Of a stretch of 41,504 nucleotides of DNA, positions 15,620 through 24,485 are shown one piece after another. The notes beneath the pieces are model-generated. The model did no database searches. It was not told where the DNA came from and saw only the letters and a list, made by a program, of their open reading frames with translations. Position 1 is the first letter of the stretch. Each line of letters starts with the position of its first letter. Origin of the DNA: CAZOWW01 sp964583765 (GTDB lineage Bacteria > Actinomycetota > Actinomycetes > Actinomycetales > Kineosporiaceae). The stretch lies in contig CAZOWW010000036.1 in assembly GCA_964583765.1 (NCBI GenBank), positions 1 through 41,504 on the forward strand, in the 5' to 3' direction. A program made the position numbers and the translations under genes.

Positions 15620-16704
15620 GCGCCCTGGCCGGAGAGGCGTCGGCCGTGGCGGCCGAGCAGGTTCCCGGCTCGGCACAGGACCAGGTGCGGTCCGCGCCGG
15701 CCGACCAGGCCTCGAGCACGGCCGGCGGCGTCCGGCAGCTGTCCCTGGCGAAGGCGATCAACGCCGGACTCCGGGCCGCCCTCGAGCGGGACCCCAAGGT
15801 GCTCGTCATGGGCGAGGACGTGGGCGCGCTCGGTGGTGTCTTCCGGGTGACCGAAGGCCTCGCCAAGGACTTCGGCGAGGACCGGGTCGTGGACACCCCT
15901 CTTGCCGAGTCCGGGATCATCGGCACCGCGATCGGCCTGGCCCTGCGCGGCTACCGGCCGGTCTGCGAGATCCAGTTCGACGGCTTCATCTACCCCGCGT
16001 TCGACCAGATCACCTCGCAACTGGCCAAACTGCACTACCGCTCGCAGGGGCGTCTGCGGATGCCCGTGGTCATCCGGGTGCCCTACGGCGGCGGGATCGG
16101 TGCGGTGGAGCACCACAGCGAGAGCCCCGAGGCCTACTTCGCGCACACTCCCGGCCTGCGGGTCGTGACCTGCGCCAACCCGACCGACGGCTACTGGATG
16201 ATCCAGCAGGCCATCGCCTCCGACGACCCCGTGCTGGTCTTCGAGCCGAAGCGCCGGTACTGGGACAAGGCGGACGTGGACCTGGACGCCACCCCCGGGC
16301 CCCTGCACGGCGCCCGGTTGGTGCGGGCCGGCCGGCAGCTGACCCTCGTGGCCTACGGGCCGTCGGTGCGCGTGGCCCTGGACGCCGCCACCGCGGCTGC
16401 CGCGGAGGGTACGGACCTCGAGGTGATCGATCTGCGCTCGCTGTCCCCGCTGGACCTGGACACGGTGGCGGCCTCGGTCGAGCGCACCGGTCGGCTCGTG
16501 GTCGTGCACGAGGGGGTGACCCGGCACGGGCTGGGCGCTGAGCTCGCCGCCGCGATCACCGAGCGGTGCTTCTACCACCTCCAGGCTCCGGTGCTTCGGG
16601 TCGGTGGCTTCGCCACCCCGTACCCGCCGGCCCGGCTGGAGGAGGCCTACCTGCCCGACCTCGATCGCGTGCTCGACGCGGTCGACCGGTCGCTGGCGTA
16701 CTAG
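15616..16704 (+). CDS. 2-oxoacid dehydrogenase E1 component, beta subunit
   Basis: A 362-residue protein with transketolase-type pyrimidine-binding and C-terminal domains. An Ala/Gln-rich N-terminal extension of ~38 residues precedes the conserved LSLAKAINAGLRAALERDP. Hallmarks are VMGEDVGALGGVFRVTEGL, then DTPLAESGIIGTAIGLALRG, VRVP-type PYGGGIGAVEHHSESPEAYF, and the C-terminal VHEGVTRHGLGAELAA and GGFATPYPPARLEEAYLPD. It forms the alpha2beta2 E1 with the gene upstream (ATGA overlap at 15616-15619). The downstream E2 follows after 54 bp. Confidence 0.95.
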   Translation: MSALAGEASAVAAEQVPGSAQDQVRSAPADQASSTAGGVRQLSLAKAINAGLRAALERDPKVLVMGEDVGALGGVFRVTEGLAKDFGEDRVVDTPLAESGIIGTAIGLALRGYRPVCEIQFDGFIYPAFDQITSQLAKLHYRSQGRLRMPVVIRVPYGGGIGAVEHHSESPEAYFAHTPGLRVVTCANPTDGYWMIQQAIASDDPVLVFEPKRRYWDKADVDLDATPGPLHGARLVRAGRQLTLVAYGPSVRVALDAATAAAAEGTDLEVIDLRSLSPLDLDTVAASVERTGRLVVVHEGVTRHGLGAELAAAITERCFYHLQAPVLRVGGFATPYPPARLEEAYLPDLDRVLDAVDRSLAY

Positions 16705-16758
16705 ACGATGCCCGTGACCAGTCCCGAACAACCGCCGTGCGACCGGGGAGGAGCCGGA

Positions 16759-18342
16759 ATGCCCCAGACAGTGCAACGCTTCCGCCTGCCGGACGCCGGT
16801 GAGGGCCTGACCGAGGCGGAGATCGTCACCTGGCGGGTGCAGGTGGGTGACGAGGTCCGCGTGAACGACGTGATCGTCGAGATCGAGACGGCCAAGTCGC
16901 TCGTCGAACTGCCGTCACCCTTCGCCGGGGTCGTCTCGGCGCTGCTGGTGTCCGAGGGCACGGTCGTGGAGGTCGGCGAGCCGATCATCGAGATCCTCGG
17001 GCATCGCTCCGTCGAGGAGTCCGGGTATCCCGAGCCGGAGACCCCCGCCCCGACCCGCGGGGTGCAGGAGGCGCCCGGTGTCCCGGACGTGGCCTCCGGC
17101 AGCCCTCGTGCCGGCGAGTCCGGTGTCGAGGGTTTCGGCGGGCCCGGTCCTGACGGCTCGGGAGGGTCCGGGGTCGACGGCCCCGGGATCGTCCCGGCAC
17201 TCCCGCCCGCTCTCGTGCCCTCCTTCTCCGCCGCGACCGGCGCGGGGACGACGGGCCCCGAGGTTCTGGGTGGGACGGGCACAGGCGCCCCGGGTGGGAC
17301 GGGCACAGTGCTCCCGAGTGCGACGAGCAACACGGCCGCGGGTGCGAACGGGGCCGAGAACGCTGACGGGGCCGGAGGCGCGGCGGCGACCGCGGTGCTG
17401 GTGGGCTACGGACCGCGCTCGGCCCGGACCCGGCGGCGCCCACGGATCGTCCTGCCCGCACCGGTGCGACCGGTCCGGGAACACGAACGGCTCGCCAAGC
17501 CCCCGGTGCGCAAGCTCGCCAAGGAGTTGGGTGTCGACCTGACCGCCGTCGCGCCCAGCGGTGCGGGCGGCCTGATCACCCGGGCCGACGTCCAGGCCGC
17601 CTCGGTGTCACCTGTGGTGCGATCGGGGGTGCCCGAGGGCGACGGCACGGTGCGCGTGCCCATTCGTGGGGTGCGCAAGGCCACTGCCGCCACGGTCGTG
17701 GCCAGCGCGTTCACCGCGCCCCACGTCTCGGCCTGGGTCAGCGTGGACGTCACGCGTACGGTGCAGTTCCTGGACCGGCTCCGGGGCGAACCCGAGTTCG
17801 CCGGGCTCAAGCTGACCCCGCTGCTGGTCGCGGCGCGTGGCCTGACCCTCGCGGTGCGGCGCAACCCGGGCATCAACGCCTCGTGGGACGAGGCCGCCGG
17901 CGAGATCGTCACCTGGGGGCGGGTGAACCTCGGCATCGCCGCGGCCACCCCCCGAGGGCTGCTCGTGCCCAACATCAAGGACGCCGGCTCCCTGCCGTTG
18001 CGGGAACTGGCGATGGCCCTCGGCCAGCTGACCTCCCGGGCCCGTCAGGGCCTGCTCTCCCCGGCCGAACTCACCGGGGGCACGATCACCATCACCAATG
18101 TGGGGGTGCTGGGCATCGATGCGGGCACGCCGATCCTGAACAATCACGAGGCGGCCATCCTGTGTCTGGGACAGGTGCGGAAGCTGCCCTGGGTGCACAA
18201 GGGCAAGGTCCGTCCGCGCTGGGTGACCCAACTCGCGATCAGCTTCGACCACAGGCTCATCGACGGCGATCTCGGGGGCCGCTTCCTGGGGGACATCGCC
18301 GCGGTCCTGGAACATCCCGATCGCGTGCTGGCCTGGAGCTGA
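16759..18342 (+). CDS. 2-oxoacid dehydrogenase E2 (lipoyl acyltransferase)
   Basis: A 527-residue E2. The lipoyl domain (1-80) has VEIETAKSLVELPSPFAG with lipoylated Lys46. A ~130-residue Gly/Pro/Thr linker follows. The E1/E3-binding domain contains KPPVRKLAKELGVDLTAVAP and GLITRADVQAA. The catalytic domain ends with ISFDHRLIDGDLGGRFLGDI, where His498 and Asp502 are the active-site pair. ATG at 16759 is chosen for GGGAGGAG six bases upstream; ATG 16708 just after the E1-beta stop lacks a site. The 3' end overlaps a leftward gene by 86 bp, which covers the active-site codons. Confidence 0.95.
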   Translation: MPQTVQRFRLPDAGEGLTEAEIVTWRVQVGDEVRVNDVIVEIETAKSLVELPSPFAGVVSALLVSEGTVVEVGEPIIEILGHRSVEESGYPEPETPAPTRGVQEAPGVPDVASGSPRAGESGVEGFGGPGPDGSGGSGVDGPGIVPALPPALVPSFSAATGAGTTGPEVLGGTGTGAPGGTGTVLPSATSNTAAGANGAENADGAGGAAATAVLVGYGPRSARTRRRPRIVLPAPVRPVREHERLAKPPVRKLAKELGVDLTAVAPSGAGGLITRADVQAASVSPVVRSGVPEGDGTVRVPIRGVRKATAATVVASAFTAPHVSAWVSVDVTRTVQFLDRLRGEPEFAGLKLTPLLVAARGLTLAVRRNPGINASWDEAAGEIVTWGRVNLGIAAATPRGLLVPNIKDAGSLPLRELAMALGQLTSRARQGLLSPAELTGGTITITNVGVLGIDAGTPILNNHEAAILCLGQVRKLPWVHKGKVRPRWVTQLAISFDHRLIDGDLGGRFLGDIAAVLEHPDRVLAWS

Positions 18343-18898
18343 GCGCCGGGGGGCCGGGAGCCGTCGGGGAACTGCGTGGCGTCGTCCACCGGGTTCCGCA
18401 GACGGCGCAGGAGATCAACCCGGCCCCGAGGACGATCAGGACGTCCCCGACGCTGAACACGTTGGCCAGGGGAACGGGGGCCGGGACGGCGAACACGTCG
18501 CCGAGGAAGGCGAGGGCGGGGTGCGCCACCGGCCCCGAGTTCACGAAGCCCGTGCTCTCGCGCAGCCCGGCCAGGTGACGGGCAGCCGCACTCGCCGGCA
18601 TGACGCCCCCGTTGAGGGCGATGACCAGGGCGTTGCTCGCCGCCCCCGCGGCCACCACGGGCAGGCCTGCCAGGCGGCGGTTCACCAGCACGAACCAGGC
18701 CGCGACGGCGTAGCTGGCCAGGTGCCCGGCGACCGCCGGCGGTCGGGGCATCGGGACCTCCACCACGAGCGTCTGCACGCCGAGTCCGGCCAGCAGCCAG
18801 GGCACGGCCCGTAGCCGCACCGCGGCGAGCCGGCGCAGGTCTCCGCCGAGAAGGAGGGGGGTGGCCAGGGCGAGGAGCCCGGCCAGTAGAACGATCAC
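18257..18898 (-). CDS. DUF5317 family membrane protein
   Basis: A 213-residue protein with about five hydrophobic segments. The family block is NALVIALNGGVMPASAAARH followed by FVNSGPVAHPALAFLGDVFAVPAPVPLANVFSVGDVLIVLGAGL, which matches DUF5317 (function unknown). GTG at 18898 overlaps the stop of the GGDEF-EAL gene (GTGA), so the two are coupled. Past ~165 residues the sequence is a low-complexity Arg/Pro tail lying partly over the end of E2 on the other strand (86 bp). The tail may be read-through of a lost stop; the core domain is complete. Confidence 0.8.
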   Translation of the reverse strand: MIVLLAGLLALATPLLLGGDLRRLAAVRLRAVPWLLAGLGVQTLVVEVPMPRPPAVAGHLASYAVAAWFVLVNRRLAGLPVVAAGAASNALVIALNGGVMPASAAARHLAGLRESTGFVNSGPVAHPALAFLGDVFAVPAPVPLANVFSVGDVLIVLGAGLISCAVCGTRWTTPRSSPTAPGPPALSSRPARDRDVPGPRRCPPGSGPRDRRR

Positions 18899-21012
18899 GC
18901 CGAGACCGGGCTGCCCGAGGTCCCACCGGAGGGCTCGGCCGGCACCGAGGTGGAGGGGCGCTTGACCACGGTGGCGGCCTCGAGCCAGGTGCGCAGGGCG
19001 GAGAAGGCCATCGGGCGGGCGAAGTAGAACCCCTGGATGCGATCGCAGCCCAGGCTCTGCAGGGCGTCGAAGGTCTCCCGGTTCTCCACGCCCTCGGCCA
19101 CCACGGACATCCCGAGTCCGTGCGCGAGGTCCACCGTGGACCGCACGATCACGGCGTTGTTCTCGTCCTCGAGCATGGTCAGCACGAAGGACTTGTCCAC
19201 CTTCAGCTCGTCGGGCTGCAGGCGGCGCAGGTACGACAGCGAGGAGTACCCGGTCCCGAAGTCGTCGATGGACAGCTGGATGCCGAGGTCGCGCAGGTCG
19301 TGGAGCACCTGGATGGCTCGTTCCGGGTCCGCGGTGATCGTGGTCTCGGTGACCTCGATGATCAGCCGGGTCGCGGGGACGTCGGACTCCAGCAGGGTGT
19401 GCCCGATCCAGGACGGAAGTTCGAGGTCCGAGAGCAGGCGGGCGGAGAGGTTCACGGCCACCGAGATGTCGTGGCCGGCACTGCGCAGGGTGGCAATGGT
19501 GCTCAGGGCCGTGCGCATCGTGGAGCGGGTCATCGCCTGGATGAGGCCGGTGTTCTCCGCGATCGGGATGAAGACGTCCGGGGAGATCAGCCCGTGCTTG
19601 GGGTGAGGCCAACGCATCAGGGCCTCGATCGCGACCGCGCTGCAGTCGGTCGCGTCGACCTGCGGCTGGTAGGCGAGCTCGAACTCCTCGTTCTCCACCG
19701 CGGCGCGCAGGTCGCCGAGGAGGCTGAGTCGGAAGACGGTGTGCTGGTCGATCTCGGACCGGTAGACCTGGATGTCCCCGCGGCTGGTCTTCGCCTGGTA
19801 GAGGGCGATGTCCCCGCGTTGGAGCAGGACATCGGGATCGGTGGCGTGTTCGGGACTGGCCGCGATGCCGATGCTGGCCTGCACGCCCACCCGGACCCCG
19901 TCGGTGATCACGGGCGTCTTGAGTTTGTCCGCGACGAGCTCGGCCAGGTCGGTGACCTCCTGCAGCCGAGCGGCACCGGGCACCAGGATCCCGAACTCGT
20001 CGCCGCCCAGCCGAGCGACGGGCACGTCGTCGGGCAGGGAGGCGGTGAGCCGGTCGGCCACCTCGCGCAGCAGGCCGTCCCCCACGCGGTGGCCCAGGGT
20101 GTCGTTGACCTCCTTGAAGTGGTCGAGGTCCAGGAGCAGCACCCCGATCACCTCGTCCGGGCCGGCGTTGCCGAGCGCCTGCTCCACGAGGGTCCGGAAC
20201 ATGGTGCGGTTGGGCAGACCGGTGAGACCGTCGTGCATCGCGGCGTGCTGGCTCTGGGTGGCGATCCACACGGTGCGCTGGACGCCGAGCAGCGGCAGGA
20301 CGAGCAGCGGCAGCATGAAGGGCGAGAAGTTGGCGATCACCGCGGTGACCGGGGCGAGGGCGAGCAGGATCGCGGAGGAGGGCCCCTGCAGCCGCACGTC
20401 CTCGCTGAAGACGTCCCACACGCTGCGTCCGCTGTCGAGTCCGACCGCCAGCGCCACCAGGCCGTTGTTCACGAACTGGTAGGTGAGTGCGGCGAGCAGG
20501 GCGGGTAGCAGATCCGGTGGGCCGATGACCGTGTGCGTGGCGAGCAGCGGATAACCGGTGGTCGCGCAGAAGACCCAGCGAGCGGCGGAGAGCGTGATCA
20601 GGTACTGGCCGATGTTGAAGGCCGCACGCACGGGCGGGCGCCCCTTGCGGACATCGTCGATGGCCACCGCGACCGCCTGGATGACCAGGGCCATCCCGAG
20701 CGGACCGATGAGGACCAGCGCCACCGCGAAGGTGGTGGAGACGGTGATCGTCGTGGGCTCGCCGTCCCGGCGCGAGACCAGCATCGGGTACAGCTCGCCG
20801 AGGAAGTGCAGGCAGGCGAGCACGAGGACGCTGATCATCCCCATCGAGTCCCACCGGGTGCGGTAGGACTGGGCGGAGAGGACGTTGCCGAGCAGGATCG
20901 CCCCGATCAGGAAGATCGCGGTGACGTACCCCGACAACGCCAGTGAGGCCAGGGAGGCGGTCGGGCGGATCAGCCCACGTAGTCCCCGGCTCGTGGGTTC
21001 CGGAGTTCTCAC
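18895..21012 (-). CDS. multi-pass membrane GGDEF-EAL protein
   Basis: A 705-residue protein. About residues 20-260 hold seven or eight hydrophobic segments (MASE-like sensor, ligand unknown). The GGDEF domain has intact RLGGDEF (336-340), but the I-site position reads P-D-D-V, so RxxD feedback is absent. The EAL domain has intact EALMRW (463-465), VNLSARL, EVTETT, IDDFGTGYSSLSYL, DELKVDKSF and VAEGVE. Both activities look possible. The start is GTG at 21012 with a weak upstream site. The stop overlaps the DUF5317 start. Compared with 10230-12416 it has no PAS domain, a different membrane region and no I-site, so the two probably answer different signals. Confidence 0.93.
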   Translation of the reverse strand: MRTPEPTSRGLRGLIRPTASLASLALSGYVTAIFLIGAILLGNVLSAQSYRTRWDSMGMISVLVLACLHFLGELYPMLVSRRDGEPTTITVSTTFAVALVLIGPLGMALVIQAVAVAIDDVRKGRPPVRAAFNIGQYLITLSAARWVFCATTGYPLLATHTVIGPPDLLPALLAALTYQFVNNGLVALAVGLDSGRSVWDVFSEDVRLQGPSSAILLALAPVTAVIANFSPFMLPLLVLPLLGVQRTVWIATQSQHAAMHDGLTGLPNRTMFRTLVEQALGNAGPDEVIGVLLLDLDHFKEVNDTLGHRVGDGLLREVADRLTASLPDDVPVARLGGDEFGILVPGAARLQEVTDLAELVADKLKTPVITDGVRVGVQASIGIAASPEHATDPDVLLQRGDIALYQAKTSRGDIQVYRSEIDQHTVFRLSLLGDLRAAVENEEFELAYQPQVDATDCSAVAIEALMRWPHPKHGLISPDVFIPIAENTGLIQAMTRSTMRTALSTIATLRSAGHDISVAVNLSARLLSDLELPSWIGHTLLESDVPATRLIIEVTETTITADPERAIQVLHDLRDLGIQLSIDDFGTGYSSLSYLRRLQPDELKVDKSFVLTMLEDENNAVIVRSTVDLAHGLGMSVVAEGVENRETFDALQSLGCDRIQGFYFARPMAFSALRTWLEAATVVKRPSTSVPAEPSGGTSGSPVSA

Positions 21013-21252
21013 GGGCCGGCGCCGCCTGTCCGCGTCGGCTCCGTCAGTGACGGCGTCGACCGGGGAGCCGGGGATCCGACCTCACCGCGGCGTGCGAACC
21101 CGCTCCCCGCCCAGACTCCGCGCATGGTCACCGCCCCGTATCGGGAACTGCCACCTCGGGCATGTCATCGGCGTCCCGGGGAGGTCGCTTGAGCAGCCGC
21201 GATCGAGGCGCGGCGGCTCACACGGGGGTGACGCCGACCATGGCGCCGAGGG

Positions 21253-21351
21253 TCACCACTTCGTTCCGGCCTCCACGATCGCCACGAGGGCGGCGAGGGC
21301 CGTGACCGCCAGGAGAGCCCGCCGCAGTGCGGAGTCGCGGAACCGGCGCAT
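21253..21351 (-). CDS. 32-residue single-helix membrane microprotein
   Basis: A very small gene preceded by TAGGAGGT four bases before its ATG at 21351, one of the strongest ribosome-binding sites in the window. The product begins MRRFRDSALRR (five Arg), then a hydrophobic helix ALLAVTALAALVAIVEAG, ending TKW. This is the layout of a bitopic small membrane protein. Its codons are GC-rich at the third position. It lies alone in a 630-bp stretch (21013-21642) between the GGDEF-EAL gene and the DHA2 exporter; nothing else is seen in that stretch. Function unknown. Confidence 0.6.
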   Translation of the reverse strand: MRRFRDSALRRALLAVTALAALVAIVEAGTKW

Positions 21352-21642
21352 CGGTACCTCCTACAGGTCGTGGACCTGTCCGGTAGGGCCAGGTCCGTGC
21401 CGGGCGGGTCCGGAGGGCCCGAGTCGGCACCTTCCGAGAGTCCCAGGTGGCTTGCGGTGATGGCAGCCTCCCGGAGAAGAGTCACCCTGGTGCCGGAGCC
21501 GAGCCCGTCCGGCGCAGTGCGGGGTGCCTGTGCCGGCCCTGAGCGGCAGATCGGGGCCGGTCGTGGGGGGGCCGGACGTGGCGGACGCCGCCACCCGGGG
21601 GTGACGGCGTCCGTGTCGGTCGTGTCGGTGCGGCCGACGTTC

Positions 21643-23469
21643 TCAGTCGCTGTTCCCGGCCGTGGACACGGGCTCGGCGTCCCGGATCTCCGGGGAGCCT
21701 TCGGCATCCGGTTGGGTCGGGGCGCCGGGAGCGGCCGTCGCCTCGGACGAGGACCGCTGGGCCGCCAGACCGCCCATCGTGCGCAGCGGCAGTTCCGGCA
21801 GGAACCAGACCACCACGAAGGCGATCACGAGAACGCTCGCGCCCAGCAGGAACACCGTGTCGATCGCGTCCGCGAAACCCACGAGGAAGGGCCGCGCCAG
21901 CCGGTGATCGACGTGGCTGAGGAACGACGAGTCGTTGAGCGAGTTGGACGACAGCTTGCCGCCGCCCTGACCGGCGAGGGACAGGATCCGCTGATTGGCC
22001 GGAATCTGGGCGACGGCCGGGTCGTGGGCGGCCGCGGCGAAGTTGGCTGCGGTCGCCTTGCCCGAGAAGGCCGTGCGGATGGCCTGCGGCAGCCTGCCGA
22101 ACAGGACGGACAGGAACACCGCGGTGCCCAGGGTGCCGCCCATCTGACGGAAGAACGTCGCCGAGGACGTCGCGACGCCCATGTCCTGCGGGGGCACGGC
22201 GTTCTGGATCGCCAGCACCAGGGTCTGCATGTTGAAACCGAGGCCGAGGCCGAAGATCAGGGCGAAGGTGTCGAGCACGACCAGCGAGGTGTCGGCGTCC
22301 ACCTGTGCCATGAGCAGCAGACCGATCATCATCAGGGTGAGGCCCATGATCGGGAAGATGCGGTAGCGACCGGTCCGGGCGATGAACTGGCCCGAGGCGA
22401 CCGAACCGGACATGATCCCGACCATCATCGGCAGCAGCAGCAGTCCGGCGGCCGTCGGTGACTTGCCCTGCACGATCTGCATGTAGAGGGGCAGGGCGGC
22501 CAGGCCGCCGAACATGCCGACCCCGACCATGAAGTTCAGCACGGCGCCGACCCCGAAGGTGCGGCCGCGGAAGAGCCGCAGCGGGAGCAGCGCCTCGTCG
22601 CCGTACCGGGACTCGGCGATCAGGAACGCGATCAGGCCGATCACACCCAGGGCGTAGCAGAGCAGGGCCTTGTCGCTCGCCCAGCCCCAGTCCCGGCCCT
22701 GTTCGGCCACGAGCAGCAGGGGCACCAGGCCGACACCCAGGGCGAGCGCTCCGGGGTAGTCGATGCGGTGGTCGCGGCGCATGTGCGGCAGGTGCAGCAC
22801 CCGCATGACCATGACGAGCGAGACCAGCCCGATCGGGACGTTGATGAGGAAGACCCAGCGCCACCCGGTGATGCCGAGCAACGTGGGCTGGCCGGCGAAG
22901 AAGCCGCCGACGACCGGCCCGAGGACGCTCGAGGTACCGAACACGGCGAGGAAGTAGCCCTGGTACCGGGCGCGCTGCCGGGGCGGGACGATGTCACCCA
23001 GGATCGCCAGGGCCATGGAGAACAGGCCGCCCGCTCCGATGCCCTGGAAGCCACGGGCCAACGCCAGCTGGAACATCGAGGTCACCGCGGCAGACATCGC
23101 GGAGCCGATGATGAAGATGGTGATCGCGCCGATGAAGAACGGCCGGCGTCCGTAGATGTCGGACAGCTTGCCGTACAGCGGCGTCGCGATGGTCGAGGTG
23201 ATCAGGTAGGCCGTGGTGGCCCAGGCCTGCAGACTCAGGCCGTTCAGGTTGTCGGAGATGGTCCGGATGGCCGTCGCCACGATGGTCTGGTCGAGGGCGG
23301 CGAGCAGCATCCCGGACATCAGACCGATGAGGATGATCGTGATCTGTCGGTGCGTGAACCCGCCCTCACCGGCGGCGGGCGAGCCGGGCCCGGCGGCGGG
23401 CTGCAGGGATGCGGCCCGCACGCTCTGCGGCGGGGGTGTCTCCCCCGTGGTCCGTGCTGCGGTGGACAT
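21643..23469 (-). CDS. DHA2-family MFS multidrug exporter (EmrB/QacA type, 14 TM)
   Basis: A 608-residue integral membrane H+/drug antiporter. Hallmarks are the TM1 motif LAALDQTIVATAIRTI (acidic residue in the first helix), motif A GKLSDIYGRRPFF, and motif C VLGPVVGGFFAG. The hydrophobic pattern fits 14 helices. Between helices 13 and 14 is a long loop (~100 residues), usual in this family. ATG at 23469 has TGGAGA five bases upstream. It follows the MarR gene after 53 bp in the same direction, so both are probably one operon in which MarR represses the exporter until a drug ligand binds. Confidence 0.94.
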   Translation of the reverse strand: MSTAARTTGETPPPQSVRAASLQPAAGPGSPAAGEGGFTHRQITIILIGLMSGMLLAALDQTIVATAIRTISDNLNGLSLQAWATTAYLITSTIATPLYGKLSDIYGRRPFFIGAITIFIIGSAMSAAVTSMFQLALARGFQGIGAGGLFSMALAILGDIVPPRQRARYQGYFLAVFGTSSVLGPVVGGFFAGQPTLLGITGWRWVFLINVPIGLVSLVMVMRVLHLPHMRRDHRIDYPGALALGVGLVPLLLVAEQGRDWGWASDKALLCYALGVIGLIAFLIAESRYGDEALLPLRLFRGRTFGVGAVLNFMVGVGMFGGLAALPLYMQIVQGKSPTAAGLLLLPMMVGIMSGSVASGQFIARTGRYRIFPIMGLTLMMIGLLLMAQVDADTSLVVLDTFALIFGLGLGFNMQTLVLAIQNAVPPQDMGVATSSATFFRQMGGTLGTAVFLSVLFGRLPQAIRTAFSGKATAANFAAAAHDPAVAQIPANQRILSLAGQGGGKLSSNSLNDSSFLSHVDHRLARPFLVGFADAIDTVFLLGASVLVIAFVVVWFLPELPLRTMGGLAAQRSSSEATAAPGAPTQPDAEGSPEIRDAEPVSTAGNSD

Positions 23470-23522
23470 GATTCTCCAGAGATCGGCCGGGGCGACTGCC
23501 CGGCAGGTGGGTGTGTCGGCGT

Positions 23523-24164
23523 TCAGCCGCGGGGCTTCGGTGACCGGACGGCGGCACCCGGGGCGGTCCGGGCGCGGAGTGCGTCGACGTCGTCGTTGAG
23601 TCGGGTGACGAGACGGAGCAGGGTGGCCAGGTCCTCGTCGTCCCATCCGGCCAGGACCTGGCGGAAGAGCTCGTCGCGGTGGGCGGACAGGGCGGTCATG
23701 ACCGCCCGGCCCTCGTCGGTGGCCGCGAGTTGGGCCGCCCGTCCGTCCGACGGGTCGGGTTGGCGTTCCACGAGCCCGGCGCGCACCAGTTGGGCGACAT
23801 GGCGGCTCACCGTGGACGGGTCGAGTGCGGTGCAGGCGGCCAGTCCCTGTTGCCGGTAGGGACCACCCGCCGCGATCTGGAGGAGCAGACTCAACGCCCC
23901 CCAGTCCAGGCCGGTGGGAATCTCCGTGGCCATCTGGCTCTTGATGAGGTGCAGGGTCCGCCCGTGCCGCATCAGCTCTGCGGTGAGGGTGGAGATCTGG
24001 GGCCGGCGCGTCTCCCGCCCGCGCTGGTCGTCGGTCCCGGGTGGCTGGTCGTCGGTCCCGGGGGACAGGGGTACCTCACGGTCGGAGCCCGTCGCCGGTT
24101 CCGCGCCCGGCTGGGTCGCGGCGGTCGACTCAGGTCCGAGGATCTCGCTCTCGGCGGCTTGCAC
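23523..24164 (-). CDS. MarR-family transcriptional regulator
   Basis: A 213-residue winged-helix repressor. About 60 residues of polar extension (PGTDDQPPGTDDQ repeat) precede the core. The DNA-binding part is YRQQGLAACTALDPSTVSRH (helix-turn-helix) and VERQPDPSDGRAAQLAATDEG (wing with the DxSDxR motif). GTG at 24164 has GGAGTG upstream. The gene is first in a two-gene unit with the DHA2 exporter. An inverted repeat about 35 bp upstream is the likely operator, giving autoregulation. Confidence 0.92.
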   Translation of the reverse strand: MQAAESEILGPESTAATQPGAEPATGSDREVPLSPGTDDQPPGTDDQRGRETRRPQISTLTAELMRHGRTLHLIKSQMATEIPTGLDWGALSLLLQIAAGGPYRQQGLAACTALDPSTVSRHVAQLVRAGLVERQPDPSDGRAAQLAATDEGRAVMTALSAHRDELFRQVLAGWDDEDLATLLRLVTRLNDDVDALRARTAPGAAVRSPKPRG

Positions 24165-24198
24165 CGTGGGTCACTCCGATCCGGTGGAAGTAGTGATT

Positions 24199-24225
24199 GC
24201 AGCATACAACTGAGTGCTGCATGCA
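24199..24225. promoter_or_regulatory. probable MarR operator
   Basis: GCAGCA (24199-24204) and TGCTGC (24215-24220) form a perfect inverted repeat with a 10-bp spacer. It is joined to the palindrome TGCATGCA (24218-24225) in an unusually AT-rich patch just upstream of marR. A minus-strand TATGCT within it (24202-24207) could be the -10 of marR, so binding would block transcription. Confidence 0.5.
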
Positions 24226-24473
24226 AGCATCTGCTATTCGAGTGCTCTCCGCATCCCGGGGACCGCTGCGGGTGCGTCCCAGGCCGGGGCGGCGATCTTC
24301 GCGTGTGCGGTCGCCGTCGGGGAGCCTCCCCGGGCGTGCGGGGTGCTCGGCCTCACCCAGGGCCCCGGTCGTGCTCGTGGGGTCCCGGTCGTGCGCACGC
24401 GAGGCCGGTCGTGCGCACCTCGCCGGGTCCCGCCCCCCGGAGTTGGTGCTCCTGGGCGGGCCAGGTGCGCGCG

Positions 24474-24479
24474 TAGGGT
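24474..24479 (+). promoter_or_regulatory. -10 hexamer of the nitrilase gene, probably leaderless
   Basis: TAGGGT is followed by exactly six bases and ATG at 24486. There is no Shine-Dalgarno sequence in front of the ATG. The 320-bp marR-nitrilase gap otherwise holds only the marR operator and GC-rich sequence with repeated GGTCGTGC words (24365-24415). Confidence 0.5.
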
Positions 24480-24485
24480 GCCGGG

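Noticed and set aside
13301..15676. 791-codon open frame on the minus strand
   Set aside because: It lies antisense to the Thr-Glu-Pro gene and E1-alpha, which have good start signals and homology. Its Val-rich and Arg-rich stretches are the mirror of their codons.
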